Source: Paenibacillus sacheonensis | Lineage (GTDB): Bacteria; Bacillota; Bacilli; Paenibacillales; Paenibacillaceae | NCBI RefSeq assembly: GCF_009909195.1 | Contig: NZ_JAAAMU010000013.1 | Location: forward strand, 124,001-188,000 | Direction: 5' to 3' | DNA: 64,000 bases | Shown: positions 1-8,523 of the stretch, piece by piece | How positions within the stretch are numbered: position 1 is the first letter of the stretch | Layout of the letters: every line of letters starts with the position of its first letter | The notes under the pieces: generated by a model | What the model was told of the DNA's origin: nothing | Databases searched by the model: none | Seen by the model: the letters and a program-made list of their open reading frames with translations, nothing else | Translations under genes and position numbers: made by a program

Positions 1-2
1 GC

Positions 3-119
3 AGCCAAGCAATTCCGATGCGGCTCGGCTTCTGGCACGAAGGCACGCTGCGCAACGACGATATGTCGGCGGACGGCACGCGGGTTCGGGATACGTACAT
101 TTACGCGATGATTCCGTAA
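3..119 (+). CDS. GNAT-family N-acetyltransferase, C-terminal end (partial)
   Basis: The gene enters from the left edge; only the last 38 codons are present, ending at TAA 117-119. The visible end reads LGFWHEGTLRND, then a D-G-x-R turn and Y-I-Y-A-M, which is the usual last strand of RimJ/RimL-type acetyltransferases (LGF-x-x-EG-x-LR...). That family transfers acetyl from acetyl-CoA to protein N-termini or small amines. The substrate cannot be told from this piece. Confidence is moderate because the acetyl-CoA loop lies outside the window. Confidence 0.6.
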   Translation, partial: SQAIPMRLGFWHEGTLRNDDMSADGTRVRDTYIYAMIP

Positions 120-152
120 GAGGGGAACTGAGGGAGCTTGGGGGAAGGCCGT

Positions 153-260
153 TTGAACACAGGGGCCAAGGGTAATGAAGTGGCCGAACGCCTCGACTAT
201 CCGGAACGCAAGGATTCGTGGTACGTCATGCGCAAGCGAATGGAGGCAGGTCGGCCATGA
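153..260 (+). CDS. possible 35-codon ORF overlapping the HAD gene start
   Basis: A TTG at 153, preceded by a purine-rich GGGGGAAGG at 140-148, opens a 35-codon frame whose TGA (258-260) overlaps the ATG (257) of the next gene as ATGA. The translation is polar and ends in RKDSWYVMRKRMEAGRP, which looks protein-like but which I do not recognise. It may be a small coupled leader gene or the tail of a lost gene. The overlap and the RBS are seen; that it is translated is a guess. Confidence 0.25.
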   Translation: MNTGAKGNEVAERLDYPERKDSWYVMRKRMEAGRP

Positions 261-841
261 ACAGGAAGCAGCTGGTTTTGGATGTCGGCGGCGTGATTCT
301 GTCCAACTTGGATTCGTTCTGGGAGAGGATCGCCGAGGCTGCGGGCAAGTCGTATGACGAGATTCGCGATGCGTATGCGGCCGAGATTCGCGAGGGCTTG
401 TGGAGCGGGACGCTGCCGGAAGCCGAGTTCTGGAAGTGGCTGCAGGCTTGTTGTCCAAGCGTGACTGCGGGCGAAGCGCGCGAGCTGCTGCGGGGCCAAA
501 TGCAGCCGTTGCCCGCGGTTCGCTGCATACCGGCGTGGAGCCGGTTGGCCGACATCCATATTCTGAGCAATCACCGGGCCGAGTGGCTGGCTCCTTGCTT
601 GGAGCCGATCAGGTCTTATTTGGGACATGTCGTCGTATCCAGCGAAGCGGGAGCGAGCAAGCCAGGTAGGGCGATTTTCGAACGGCTGCATCGGCTGCTT
701 GACCCTGCGGCGCCGATTCTGTACGTGGACGACCATTCGAAGAATCTCGCAGTGGGGGAACAGTTCGGCTGGCAGAGCCTGCTGGCGGACGAAGCCGGTG
801 CATGGATCGAGCAAGTAAACGAGCGGCTTCTTACGGAGTAA
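257..841 (+). CDS. HAD-superfamily hydrolase (YihX-like phosphatase)
   Basis: A 194-residue haloacid-dehalogenase-type phosphatase, probably acting on a small phosphorylated metabolite in the cytoplasm. Motif I is LDVGGVIL near residues 6-13 (nucleophile Asp, second Asp replaced by Gly as in YihX-like members), motif II is ILSNH, the motif III lysine lies in GASKPG, and motif IV is YVDDHSKN. The cap is the short helical type. I start at ATG 257, which follows GGAGG at 242-246, rather than the upstream in-frame ATG at 218, which has no RBS. The substrate is not predictable. Confidence 0.8.
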   Translation: MNRKQLVLDVGGVILSNLDSFWERIAEAAGKSYDEIRDAYAAEIREGLWSGTLPEAEFWKWLQACCPSVTAGEARELLRGQMQPLPAVRCIPAWSRLADIHILSNHRAEWLAPCLEPIRSYLGHVVVSSEAGASKPGRAIFERLHRLLDPAAPILYVDDHSKNLAVGEQFGWQSLLADEAGAWIEQVNERLLTE

Positions 842-976
842 ACAAGTATTCGAGATAAGGGAATATGGCCTGTTGGCGAAATCACCGGCTGACCGTTCGG
901 CGCAGGTTTCGAGAAGCGCTCGGAAGGCTAGGCTAGTTGAGGTAGGCTGGAAGCCACTATTCGAGGAGGGCATGAT

Positions 977-1906
977 ATGGCGGGAATCGCAAAGAAATTA
1001 ACGGATTTGATCGGCAATACGCCGATGCTGGAGATCTCGAACTTCGGGAGCAAGCTTCAGGCGGAAGCGGGAATCATCGGCAAGCTCGAGTATTTCAATC
1101 CCGCGGGCAGCGTGAAGGACCGGATCGGTTATGCCATGATCAAGGACGCGGAGGAACGCGGGCTACTGAAGCCGGATTCGGTCATTATCGAGCCGACGAG
1201 CGGCAATACGGGCGTCGGTTTGGCTTTCGCGGCCGCGGCGCTGGGCTATCGGCTGATTATCGTGCTGCCGGAGAGCTTCAGCATGGAGCGTCGGAAGCTG
1301 CTGACGGCGCTTGGCGCGGAATTGATTCTGACGCCGGCGATGGAAGGCATGTCCGGGGCGATCAAGAAAGCCGAGGACCTGGCGGCGGAAATTCCGCATT
1401 CTTTCATTCCGCAGCAGTTCGAGAACCCGGCCAATCCGGATGTTCATAAGCGGACGACGGCCGAAGAAATATGGCGGGACACGGAAGGCGCCGTCGATAT
1501 TTTCGTTGCGGGCGTCGGTACGGGCGGCACGATCTCGGGCGTCGGCGAGGCGCTGAAGGCGAAGAAGCCTTCCGTCCAAATCGTGGCGGTCGAGCCGTTC
1601 GACTCGCAGGTATTAGCCGGCGGGAAGAAGGGCAGCCATGCCATCCAAGGTATCGGCGCCGGATTCATTCCGGGCAATTTCAACCGTGACGTGGTCGACG
1701 AGATTATTCCCGTGCATAACGAGGAAGCGATCGAAGCGGCCAAGCTGCTCGCCAAGACGGAAGGCCTGCTTGTCGGTATCTCCTCGGGTGCCGCGGCCTT
1801 CGCGGCGGTGAAGCTCGCCAAGCGTCCCGAGAACAAAGGGAAAACGATCGTCGTGCTGCTGCCGGACACCGGCGAGCGGTATTTGTCCACGGCGCTGTTT
1901 GATTGA
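977..1906 (+). CDS. cysK: cysteine synthase A (O-acetylserine sulfhydrylase)
   Basis: A PLP enzyme that makes L-cysteine from O-acetylserine and sulfide in the cytoplasm. The 309-residue length is standard. PLP lysine K47 lies in NPAGSVKDR, the substrate loop TSGNTG is at 74-79, and the phosphate-binding GTGGTISG loop follows in the second half. GGAGGG at 964-970 sets the ATG. It stands alone between the HAD gene and amj. A T-box or S-box leader was looked for in the 135-bp upstream gap and not seen. Among paralogues (CysK, CysM, cystathionine beta-synthase) the length and motifs favour CysK. Confidence 0.93.
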   Translation: MAGIAKKLTDLIGNTPMLEISNFGSKLQAEAGIIGKLEYFNPAGSVKDRIGYAMIKDAEERGLLKPDSVIIEPTSGNTGVGLAFAAAALGYRLIIVLPESFSMERRKLLTALGAELILTPAMEGMSGAIKKAEDLAAEIPHSFIPQQFENPANPDVHKRTTAEEIWRDTEGAVDIFVAGVGTGGTISGVGEALKAKKPSVQIVAVEPFDSQVLAGGKKGSHAIQGIGAGFIPGNFNRDVVDEIIPVHNEEAIEAAKLLAKTEGLLVGISSGAAAFAAVKLAKRPENKGKTIVVLLPDTGERYLSTALFD

Positions 1907-1918
1907 AATATAGTCGAG

Positions 1919-1978
1919 CGAAGCGGTTTGTTTACCACAGGTCTGGTTTCCACTGACCAGGGTAGACGAACCGCTTCG
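1919..1978 (+). other. long interrupted hairpin between cysK and amj
   Basis: Arms CGAAGCGGTT (1919-1928) and AACCGCTTCG (1969-1978) are perfectly complementary. Inside them TACC/GGTA (1933-1936/1961-1964) and CTGGT/ACCAG (1943-1947/1956-1960) can also pair, giving one stacked stem of about 60 nt. There is no T-run after it, so it is not a classical intrinsic terminator. It sits about 40 nt before the amj start and may act on mRNA processing or amj translation. Confidence 0.5.
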
Positions 1979-2016
1979 GCCTATCGTGCAGGCTTTGCTT
2001 TTCCGGGAGAGGAGAA

Positions 2017-2814
2017 ATGTGCGTGCTGACTAATCTTATCGTCGTCTTCGTGATGACGACGATTATCCACACGGCGGAGACGCTTTCGTATGCCGTTCGG
2101 CTGGCGGGCGTCCGCCTCAATAAAATCGCCGTGGCGTTGTCGTTGACCGGCATTATCGTGCTCGTGTCGAGGACGGCGAACATGGTGCAAGGACCGATCG
2201 CGGCCAAATTCGTCGATTACGGACGGACGCATGCGTCGTTTCCAATGCTTCATTATTTGCGCGTGACCCTGCTTGGCGCTTCCGTCGGCACCTTGATCGC
2301 CATCATGCTGTTCCCGACCTGCGTGAATCTCTTCGGCCGCATGATCTCGAAGCTGGAGGTCGCCGGCTCCGTGCCGAAGATGATTTCCAGCGTCACGATC
2401 GGCCAGCTTAAGAATACGCGCCATTACATTCGCTTGCCTCGGTTCAACTGGCGGCGTTTCCGTTACTTGGATATTTCGAAGACGTTCATGCTGCTCAGCA
2501 TGCTCGTCACTTCCTTCTATACCGTGGGCGTCCTGTCCGCGTTATACGCTGCTCATCTCTACCCTCACCTCAGCACGACGGCTTCGCAGGCATCGGGCAT
2601 CATCAACGGCCTCGCGACGATTATGCTCACCATTTTCATTGATCCCCAGCTCGGACTCATCACGGACAAAGCACTCAGCAACCCCGAATACCGCACCAAG
2701 CTTGGCAAAATCTACGTCGCGCTCATGACGGCACGCTTCTTCGGCACGCTGCTCGCGCAGCTGATCGTCGTGCCTGCGGCCTATGTCATCGGGTATTTCG
2801 TGACGACTATTTAA
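2017..2814 (+). CDS. amj: lipid II flippase Amj (DUF2837)
   Basis: Integral membrane protein of 265 residues with about six hydrophobic segments. The N-terminal part contains the TAETLSYAVRLAGVR and ALSLTGIIVLVSRTANM stretches that I recognise from Bacillus YdaH/Amj. In B. subtilis Amj is the alternate lipid II flippase, moving the peptidoglycan precursor across the membrane when MurJ is missing, and it is induced by envelope stress. GGGAGAGGAG just before ATG 2017 supports the start. The neighbours do not add to the assignment, which rests on the sequence alone. Confidence 0.85.
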   Translation: MCVLTNLIVVFVMTTIIHTAETLSYAVRLAGVRLNKIAVALSLTGIIVLVSRTANMVQGPIAAKFVDYGRTHASFPMLHYLRVTLLGASVGTLIAIMLFPTCVNLFGRMISKLEVAGSVPKMISSVTIGQLKNTRHYIRLPRFNWRRFRYLDISKTFMLLSMLVTSFYTVGVLSALYAAHLYPHLSTTASQASGIINGLATIMLTIFIDPQLGLITDKALSNPEYRTKLGKIYVALMTARFFGTLLAQLIVVPAAYVIGYFVTTI

Positions 2815-2881
2815 GAGCTTCATTTGATAGATTGATAGAATAGGCAGCCTGCCGTCTATTACTTACGATTGAAGGAGCCTA

Positions 2882-3382
2882 ATGATGAAAGACCTGATTC
2901 CTGATACTATTATCCGGTTCGCGGAAAAGTTCCAGCTGCCGGAGAGAGTCGTTGATAGCGAAGAACTGCCATGGGTTCCGTTTACGGATAATCATTCTTG
3001 TTATTTCAAGCCGCTGCGCTTCGACCTGAGCACAGGGACGTGGACGTACCTGTTCCGAATCAAGCCCAATCAAGTGCTGGGCAAACATCGACACACGGGC
3101 GGAGCCGTGATTGGCTACAACCTCCAAGGCAAGTGGCGGTACGAAGGACGCAGCTGGGTGGCCGCGTCAGGCACGTTCATTTTTGAACCTCCAGGTGACA
3201 TTCATACGCTGATTTCCGAAGATGAAGAGGTGATTACGCTGTTTATCTTAAGCGGGGCACTTCAATATTTTGACGAGCACGACCAGATCGTTGGACAGGA
3301 CGATATTTATACGGTGCTTAATAAATATCGGAATTACTGTGCGGCACATGGGATTCCGGTTAGGGAGGATTTGATTTACTAG
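2882..3382 (+). CDS. cupin protein, 2,4'-dihydroxyacetophenone dioxygenase-like
   Basis: Single-domain cupin of 166 residues. The beta-barrel metal site is suggested by GKHRHTGGAVIGYNLQGKWRY (His and His in motif 1) and GDIHTLISED (His in motif 2). This layout matches the non-haem metal dioxygenase family named after 2,4'-dihydroxyacetophenone dioxygenase, whose members in soil bacteria mostly have unknown substrates. GAAGGAGC at 2871-2878 precedes two adjacent ATG codons (2882, 2885); either could be used. A real ring- or C-C-cleaving activity is not shown by context. Confidence 0.7.
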   Translation: MMKDLIPDTIIRFAEKFQLPERVVDSEELPWVPFTDNHSCYFKPLRFDLSTGTWTYLFRIKPNQVLGKHRHTGGAVIGYNLQGKWRYEGRSWVAASGTFIFEPPGDIHTLISEDEEVITLFILSGALQYFDEHDQIVGQDDIYTVLNKYRNYCAAHGIPVREDLIY

Positions 3383-3504
3383 CGGTATTAAGGTGGTGGC
3401 AGACAGGAGGACAGGTACTTCTTGAATACATCAATAACGGGGGATATACGAAATTCGTGATCGTTATTTGCAATTCGTCTAATTTACTTAAGGAGTGTGG
3501 CAAT

Positions 3505-4257
3505 ATGGCTCGTGGAATTGGAATAGATGGTTGCCGCTCAGGTTGGGTTGCTGTAATTCTAGATAATTCAGTATCTAATGTTCAATTAATCACTGCAACA
3601 ACTTTCAACTCTTTGTGGTCAGCAATAAATCCAAAACACAATCATGACTATATTCTGATTGATGTTCCAATTGGTCTACCGGAAGGAATAATAGGTACCA
3701 ATAACACTCACTTAGATAGGAACTGTGATTACGATTGCAGAAAAATGTTAATTGGAAACAGAAAGAGCAGTGTATTTGGAACACCTACAAGACAAGCAAC
3801 AAGATCTAGTACACCTTCCCAAACCAATTTACTTATCAATAATAAGAAATTATCTAAACAATCTGAAGGAATAATTCCAAAGATACGTGAAATTGATATT
3901 TTTATCAATTCTCAATTAACTGGAAGTATTCAGGATTTAATGGAAGAATCGCATCCGGAGTTGTGTTTTCAAAGATTTAATAATAATTTGGGTCTAAGCT
4001 ATAGAAAAAAGCGCTCAATAGGAAGATCTGAAAGAACAAATATATTAATAAACGCTGGATTAACAATTACAAATATTAATAATTTATTAAGTCATTATTG
4101 TTTTAATTCAGTTGCTAAAGACGATATTTTAGATGCTGCGATTTTAGCCCTAACTGCATTTAATATTAATTCTGGAATTTTGCCAAAACTGAAGGTGTCA
4201 AACTCAAACCAGTATGATTATTTGAATTCGATTGAAATGAACATGAGTTATTGTTAG
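3505..4257 (+). CDS. DUF429 domain protein (AT-rich, likely acquired)
   Basis: A 250-residue protein starting GIGIDGCRSGWVAV, the RNase H-like opening of DUF429 proteins, with DVPIGLPEG, the R-x-C-D-x-x-C-R-K-M-L-I-G element and FGTPTR near residues 70-95, followed by a C-terminal KDDILDAAILAL helix. DUF429 proteins are predicted nucleases of unknown role. TAAGGAG at 3489-3495 supports ATG 3505; an earlier in-frame ATG at 3457 has no RBS. Codon use is strongly A/T-rich, unlike the flanking genes, which suggests recent transfer. Confidence 0.75.
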   Translation: MARGIGIDGCRSGWVAVILDNSVSNVQLITATTFNSLWSAINPKHNHDYILIDVPIGLPEGIIGTNNTHLDRNCDYDCRKMLIGNRKSSVFGTPTRQATRSSTPSQTNLLINNKKLSKQSEGIIPKIREIDIFINSQLTGSIQDLMEESHPELCFQRFNNNLGLSYRKKRSIGRSERTNILINAGLTITNINNLLSHYCFNSVAKDDILDAAILALTAFNINSGILPKLKVSNSNQYDYLNSIEMNMSYC

Positions 4258-4546
4258 TTATTCAGTGAAAGTGACGAACAGCACGTAACACCATATTTCA
4301 TGCTTCGGGCCATCCGGCCCTCTCTCCGGAGAAGAAGTTGGAAGAAGAATCGAAGAAGCATTTCATCAGCAGAGAATTAGAATCAGCCAGACACTTCCGC
4401 ACCATCTAACCGCATCGCGGCCGTCCCTTCGGGACTTAATCTGGTGGGGCGTTGTGAATACAAGAGCGTTACCGGAAATTCAAGTGATCAATAACAAATG
4501 ATGAGGCCAACAAGGAGAACGATAGATTTGATCGGGAGGGGATTCC

Positions 4547-5278
4547 ATGGAGCAAAATCTATATGACAATCCTGTATTCTTTAACATGTATAAAAACTTA
4601 AGAGAAACGAAAATAACGTACAACGACTTTATTGAACAACCCGCGATAAGACGGTTATTGCCAAACCTTGCAAACTTAAACGTTCTTGACTTGGGATGCG
4701 GCTTTGGAGAGTTGACAACCTACATGGCCGATAACGGAGCCATGCATGTAACCGGAGTGGATATTTCGGAGAAGATGCTGGCTATGACAAGAAAGCATCA
4801 GCGAATCGACTACATACATAGCTCAATGGAAGAAGTTCAATTTAATCCGAATGCATTTGATCTGGTCGTAAGTTCTTTAGCCTTTCATTATATAGAGGAT
4901 TACAATTCATTGATGAGCAGAATTTCAAAATGGATACAACCAAACGGTTACTTGATCTTTTCTACGGAGCATCCTGTTGTCTTAGCAGATCAAAAACAAG
5001 AAGGCTGGATAAAGGACGCCAATAACAATAAAATTCATTGGCCGATTGCGAATTATGGAGAAGAGGGACGAAGAACGCAGTTCTGGGGCATTGACGGGGT
5101 CATAAAATACCATAGAAAACTTTCAACTCTAATGAATGTGCTAATACGGAATGGCTTTATGATTCAAGAAATTGATGAACCTGAATCCATACCTGAAGGA
5201 CTTGAGCAGATGCCCAAATTAATTAGCGAGAGAATGCGGCCTTCTTTTATAGTAATTAAAGCACAAAAGCTTAAGTAG
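4547..5278 (+). CDS. class I SAM-dependent methyltransferase
   Basis: A 243-residue cytoplasmic methyltransferase. SAM-binding motif I is VLDLGCGFGELT (about residues 49-60), motif II acidic residue lies in VTGVDIS, and the region SSMEEVQFNPNAFDLVVSSLAFHYIEDY carries motifs III and IV. It resembles the UbiE/Methyltransf_11 group that methylates small molecules. GGGAGGGG at 4534-4541 places the start. GC content is below the surroundings, as for the DUF429 gene just upstream, so both may belong to one acquired segment. The acceptor is unknown. Confidence 0.8.
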   Translation: MEQNLYDNPVFFNMYKNLRETKITYNDFIEQPAIRRLLPNLANLNVLDLGCGFGELTTYMADNGAMHVTGVDISEKMLAMTRKHQRIDYIHSSMEEVQFNPNAFDLVVSSLAFHYIEDYNSLMSRISKWIQPNGYLIFSTEHPVVLADQKQEGWIKDANNNKIHWPIANYGEEGRRTQFWGIDGVIKYHRKLSTLMNVLIRNGFMIQEIDEPESIPEGLEQMPKLISERMRPSFIVIKAQKLK

Positions 5279-5362
5279 TCTCAGATTGGTGATGGCGATG
5301 ACTTATGCCACAGAGGCTTTGAATGTTTTGTAGACGTTTTGAATAAGTATAGGCCTCGGTTT

Positions 5363-5587
5363 TTATTGCATGGGCATCAGCATTTGAACTATGGAAGAAG
5401 CCAACGAATTTACCGACTCCAGGAGACGGAAATCATAAATGGATTCGGGTATTACATCCTGGAGTTCTAACAGATAGTAAGGAAGTCTGGCTGCCTCTGG
5501 CACGGAAAGCTTCTTGGCGTAGAAGTGAAACATGCTATAGTAATCATCATGCGTGCTTAAGTTAAAGTTTCGCAGTCTCATTTTCAT
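5363..5587 (-). CDS. hypothetical protein, possibly a gene remnant
   Basis: The reverse strand holds a 74-codon frame starting at ATG 5587-5585. The translation MRLRNFNLSTHDDYYS... followed by KKLSVPEAARLPYYLLELQDV reads like a folded protein. I do not recognise it. There is no clear RBS. Extending the frame upstream to 5704 adds 39 hydrophobic residues that look like chance. It may be real, or the tail of a decayed gene in this accessory stretch. Confidence 0.3.
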   Translation of the reverse strand: MKMRLRNFNLSTHDDYYSMFHFYAKKLSVPEAARLPYYLLELQDVIPESIYDFRLLESVNSLASSIVQMLMPMQ

Positions 5588-5694
5588 AAATATGAGGTTA
5601 ATTAGCAGGAAAGAGCCTTCAATAAAACGAATAATGAAGTGAAGAACTTCGAAAATTAAGGTGAGCCAGCTATCCAAGAAAAGGAGCGATTCAA

Positions 5695-5853
5695 ATGGAA
5701 ACATTGTATGTTGTGAAAGACGGCAAGATCGTTCAGTTCGATGGACACACGAAGGAAAAAAACGTATTAGGCGAGGCCGCGATTATCGAAGCGTACGGGC
5801 AAAAAGCGATTGACGATATCAATCGTTTCGGCGTGTACAACATTAAGAAGTAG
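5695..5853 (+). CDS. small hypothetical protein (52 aa)
   Basis: ATG 5695 follows AAAAGGAGCG at 5679-5688 and opens a 52-residue protein starting METLYVVKDGKIVQFDGH and ending FGVYNIKK. It is soluble, balanced in charge, and has a GEAAIIEAYGQKAIDDI helix. The strong RBS, the normal amino-acid composition and the terminator at 5939-5965 support it as a real small gene. No family is recognised. Confidence 0.6.
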   Translation: METLYVVKDGKIVQFDGHTKEKNVLGEAAIIEAYGQKAIDDINRFGVYNIKK

Positions 5854-5938
5854 CGCAGCGTAACCCTCCTTCAGCTCGTGCCATGCTGCGGTCGTAACCA
5901 AGAGCCGAGATAACGAATCGATAGACTAACTGACAATC

Positions 5939-5965
5939 ACCGCCTGATCAAGGGCGGTTTTTATT
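5939..5965 (+). terminator. intrinsic terminator after the small protein gene
   Basis: ACCGCC (5939-5944) pairs with GGCGGT (5953-5958) around an 8-nt loop and is followed by TTTTTATTT. It separates the small gene ending at 5853 from the GNAT gene at 6009. Confidence 0.7.
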
Positions 5966-6008
5966 TGCTCGAAATCAACTTGAATACGATTCATAGCGGG
6001 GGTCCAAC

Positions 6009-6536
6009 ATGATATCCTTTCGTAAATTAACGCTAGCTGATGTACATAAACTGACCGATATCGATCGTTCCGAAACGATTGATATCCTTTATCGCATGCA
6101 CAACGGAGTGTTGAACGAAACCCCGGCCGCTCACGAGTGTCCGACTTGGGATGAAGAGCTGACAAGGGAAATGCAAGGTCGCTTCATCCATGAATTGCAG
6201 AACGACGGAGTAGCAGTCGGAGCATTTGATGGAGAGCTGCTAGTGGGGTTTGGAGTTTTGGCCCATCAATTCAGGGGCAGGGAGCATGATCAACTGCAAA
6301 TCGATCTCATGTTTGTTTCAAGGCGATATCGAAGACAAGGCATTGGTACACGGATCATGAACGATTTGAGCGTAGAGGCGCGAGCTAGAGGAGCGAAGTA
6401 TTTATATATTTCATCGACCGAGACCCGGTCTGCGGTTTCCTTCTATAAGAGCTGCGGGAGTCAACTGGCCGATGAGCTGGATGAAGAATTATTTGAGAAA
6501 GAGCCAAATGATATTCATATGATTAAGAAGCTGTAA
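6009..6536 (+). CDS. GNAT-family N-acetyltransferase
   Basis: A 175-residue acetyl-CoA-dependent acyltransferase. The acetyl-CoA pyrophosphate loop is RRYRRQGIGTRIM (R-x-x-G-x-G-x), following the beta-4 strand QLQIDLMFVS, and the C-terminal YISSTETRSAVSFYKSCG element is the usual beta-5/alpha-4 region. Start ATG follows AGCGGGGG at 5996-6003. The acceptor substrate is unknown. No operon partner is evident. Confidence 0.8.
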   Translation: MISFRKLTLADVHKLTDIDRSETIDILYRMHNGVLNETPAAHECPTWDEELTREMQGRFIHELQNDGVAVGAFDGELLVGFGVLAHQFRGREHDQLQIDLMFVSRRYRRQGIGTRIMNDLSVEARARGAKYLYISSTETRSAVSFYKSCGSQLADELDEELFEKEPNDIHMIKKL

Positions 6537-6562
6537 CGGCTGTACCGAGGCGAGGGGTTATT

Positions 6563-6655
6563 GTGAAGGCGATTCTTATCGTATTGTTTCGCTCCTTTGA
6601 TGAGGCTCTGCTGTATGATTATAAACTGCCGGTTAACCCGGAAGATGTAAGATAA
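6563..6655 (+). CDS. possible 30-codon ORF
   Basis: A GTG at 6563 after GCGAGGGG (6550-6557) opens a 30-codon frame ending YDYKLPVNPEDVR at TAA 6653-6655, 31 nt before the next gene. It may be a coupled leader or a gene remnant. Support is limited to the RBS-like sequence and its position. Confidence 0.2.
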   Translation: MKAILIVLFRSFDEALLYDYKLPVNPEDVR

Positions 6656-6686
6656 GGCTCACAATTGAAGACCATGAGGGAATCCA

Positions 6687-7421
6687 ATGCGGAAAAAACA
6701 AATGACTAGAGATCTGATCTACGTAAACGGACGCGAATTTGATAACCATTGTTTCTATTCCTATGGGTTTGAATTCTATGAGTTCATGTCTTGTGTCCAA
6801 CCTAGGCCAGAAAACCTAATCCTGCTTAAGCATAATTTCGATGGCGCAGAGTGGAACCCACACACCAGGTTTGACTACGTAACAGCTCAAGGAATAAAGG
6901 ATTTAATTGATGACAATGTCTATGGATATGGCGATTTTTGTTGGGTGGATTTCGAAAAAGAGGAAGACCTCGAACACTTGTCTGCGCAGCAAATTGCGGA
7001 GTTATTGTATTTTAGTCATCTTGCAAAGCCATTGCACGATATACCGAAGGCCAGATTCGCTTACTATGCACATGATGATGGCTGGTTCAATAAACTTTAC
7101 GTCAAGAAGCTGGAAGACTTTGAGGAGCTGTTATCAAGAGCAATCGTATTAAAATTACGCAAGATGACGAGAAGATCCATGGTTGAAATTCCAAACGAGA
7201 TTGCCAAGGTACTTATGGAATCGACAAAAGAAGGTTTGTTAATTGACCTATCCAGGATGAAAAAAAGCAAAACTGAAATTCAGATTCCAATCACTGCAGT
7301 TGGGCATTTCACAGATATGGATAACGTATACGAGCTTAAGGAAGCAGTAACGGACGCAAACGTTAAGTTGGTTTATTCAAAGCAAACATGGAAGCTGATT
7401 AAAGAAGAATCGTCCGTTTGA
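6687..7421 (+). CDS. conserved-looking hypothetical protein
   Basis: A 244-residue soluble protein with no signal peptide or membrane segment. It is rich in aromatic and acidic residues in the first half (FDNHCFYSYGFEFYEFM, GYGDFCWVDFEKEED) and basic in the second half. I do not recognise a domain. A weak AGGG at 6678-6681 precedes the ATG; an alternative ATG lies six codons in (6702). It stands alone between the GNAT gene and the membrane protein at 7579. Confidence 0.6.
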   Translation: MRKKQMTRDLIYVNGREFDNHCFYSYGFEFYEFMSCVQPRPENLILLKHNFDGAEWNPHTRFDYVTAQGIKDLIDDNVYGYGDFCWVDFEKEEDLEHLSAQQIAELLYFSHLAKPLHDIPKARFAYYAHDDGWFNKLYVKKLEDFEELLSRAIVLKLRKMTRRSMVEIPNEIAKVLMESTKEGLLIDLSRMKKSKTEIQIPITAVGHFTDMDNVYELKEAVTDANVKLVYSKQTWKLIKEESSV

Positions 7422-7578
7422 TAACTATCCCTGCAGCCCTAAGTTCCTCACATCCGCAAGACCTCCGGCGGAGCAAGTAAACCGGCTTAAGTCCGGTAGA
7501 ATTCCAGCCCCGGGACCATTACGGCCTTCCATACTCTTCCAGTAAAGTGAGTGTAGAACTCACTGGAGAGGAAGCGGT

Positions 7579-8487
7579 ATGATGCAAAGTCAGGTTCATC
7601 AAGAGGCGAAGCGAACGACGCGATTGTTCGAAGGCGAGAGCGGGCTCGTCCTGACCGGTCTGCTCGGATTTCTGTTGGCTGCGGTATGCGGAATATGGAC
7701 GCTTATTAACGGAGGCGAAGTCGCGCCGGGAGGCGATGTCTCGAAGGCGTTCTCCTTCGACGCGGCACTCGGCATCTTCATCTTGTCGACCGCGGCGATC
7801 GCGCCGTTCTCGGCGATGGGCGAGCGAAGCCGGGCTTGGTTCCGCAGGGTCTACATCGGTCTCGCCTTATATTCTTACGGCGCGGAGACGATTCAGAATT
7901 TTCGCGGCATCAACCCGAGATTCGTTGACAGCGACGCGGCCTTCGATCAAGCGGTCGGCAATATTTTCACGTTCGTGGCGCTATTTCTCATTCTGTTCTA
8001 TCTGTACTTGGGCGTGCATTTCTTTCGGGCAAAGGCGTATAAGCTTCGTCCGGAGATGGCGGTCGGCGTTCGCTACGCCATGTTCGCCGTCATCGTCTCG
8101 TTCGCGGCCGGCATCTGGATATCGTCCAACCAAGGCCGTTTCATCGGTGCGGAGGGCAATATCATCTGGCTGCACGGGCTGGGCTTCCATGCGCTTCAGG
8201 CGGTGCCGCTGGTTGCTTGGCTCGTGGAGCGAACCGATGAGAAGCCGTCCCCGCGGCGTTCCTTGATTCATATGGCCGGCATCGCGTACCTGCTCGGTCT
8301 TGTCGCGATCGGCTGGCAAACCTTGAACGGCCACGCGCTTATGGAAGGGTCGATCCTTCCGATCGCTGCCGGCTGCTGCTTCTTCATCTCGCTGGCGGCG
8401 GGGGCGGCAGCCTTAGGGCGGGTGTTGCGCGGCGGCGTGAATGGATCGAGCGGGCTAGCAGAATCCCGCAAATATGAACATATGTAA
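7579..8487 (+). CDS. multi-pass membrane protein of unknown function
   Basis: A 302-residue protein with about eight hydrophobic helices: after an acidic and basic N-tail come GLVLTGLLGFLLAAVCGIW, AALGIFILSTAAIAPF, a long segment ending FLILFYLYLGVHFF, and four more to the C-terminus. No catalytic motif was recognised. GGAGAGGAAG at 7565-7574 supports ATG 7579 (ATG 7582 is equally possible). The upstream AGTGAG/CTCACT inverted repeat (7546-7564) overlaps the leader and could be an operator. Single-gene unit closed by the 8495-8524 hairpin. Confidence 0.65.
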   Translation: MMQSQVHQEAKRTTRLFEGESGLVLTGLLGFLLAAVCGIWTLINGGEVAPGGDVSKAFSFDAALGIFILSTAAIAPFSAMGERSRAWFRRVYIGLALYSYGAETIQNFRGINPRFVDSDAAFDQAVGNIFTFVALFLILFYLYLGVHFFRAKAYKLRPEMAVGVRYAMFAVIVSFAAGIWISSNQGRFIGAEGNIIWLHGLGFHALQAVPLVAWLVERTDEKPSPRRSLIHMAGIAYLLGLVAIGWQTLNGHALMEGSILPIAAGCCFFISLAAGAAALGRVLRGGVNGSSGLAESRKYEHM

Positions 8488-8494
8488 ACAACAC

Positions 8495-8523
8495 AAGGCA
8501 GCCGAAAATCATTCGGTTGCCTT
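8495..8523. terminator. bidirectional terminator between convergent genes
   Basis: AAGGCAGCCGAA (8495-8506) pairs with TTCGGTTGCCTT (8512-8523), one G-U pair, 5-nt loop. It lies directly between the membrane protein gene on the plus strand and the reverse-strand ORF ending at 8522, and serves both directions. Confidence 0.7.

Noticed and set aside
197-973. Long reverse frame opposite the HAD gene
   Set aside because: It mirrors a well-supported gene, is rich in Arg/Pro/Gln as expected for antisense of GC-rich coding DNA, and has no RBS.
842-976. Possible T-box or S-box leader before cysK
   Set aside because: The gap is only 135 bp and I found neither a T-box sequence nor a terminator hairpin.
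4258-4546. Gene or RNA in the gap between DUF429 and the methyltransferase gene
   Set aside because: One short GGGCC hairpin near 4308 was seen; no frame with RBS and no recognised RNA.
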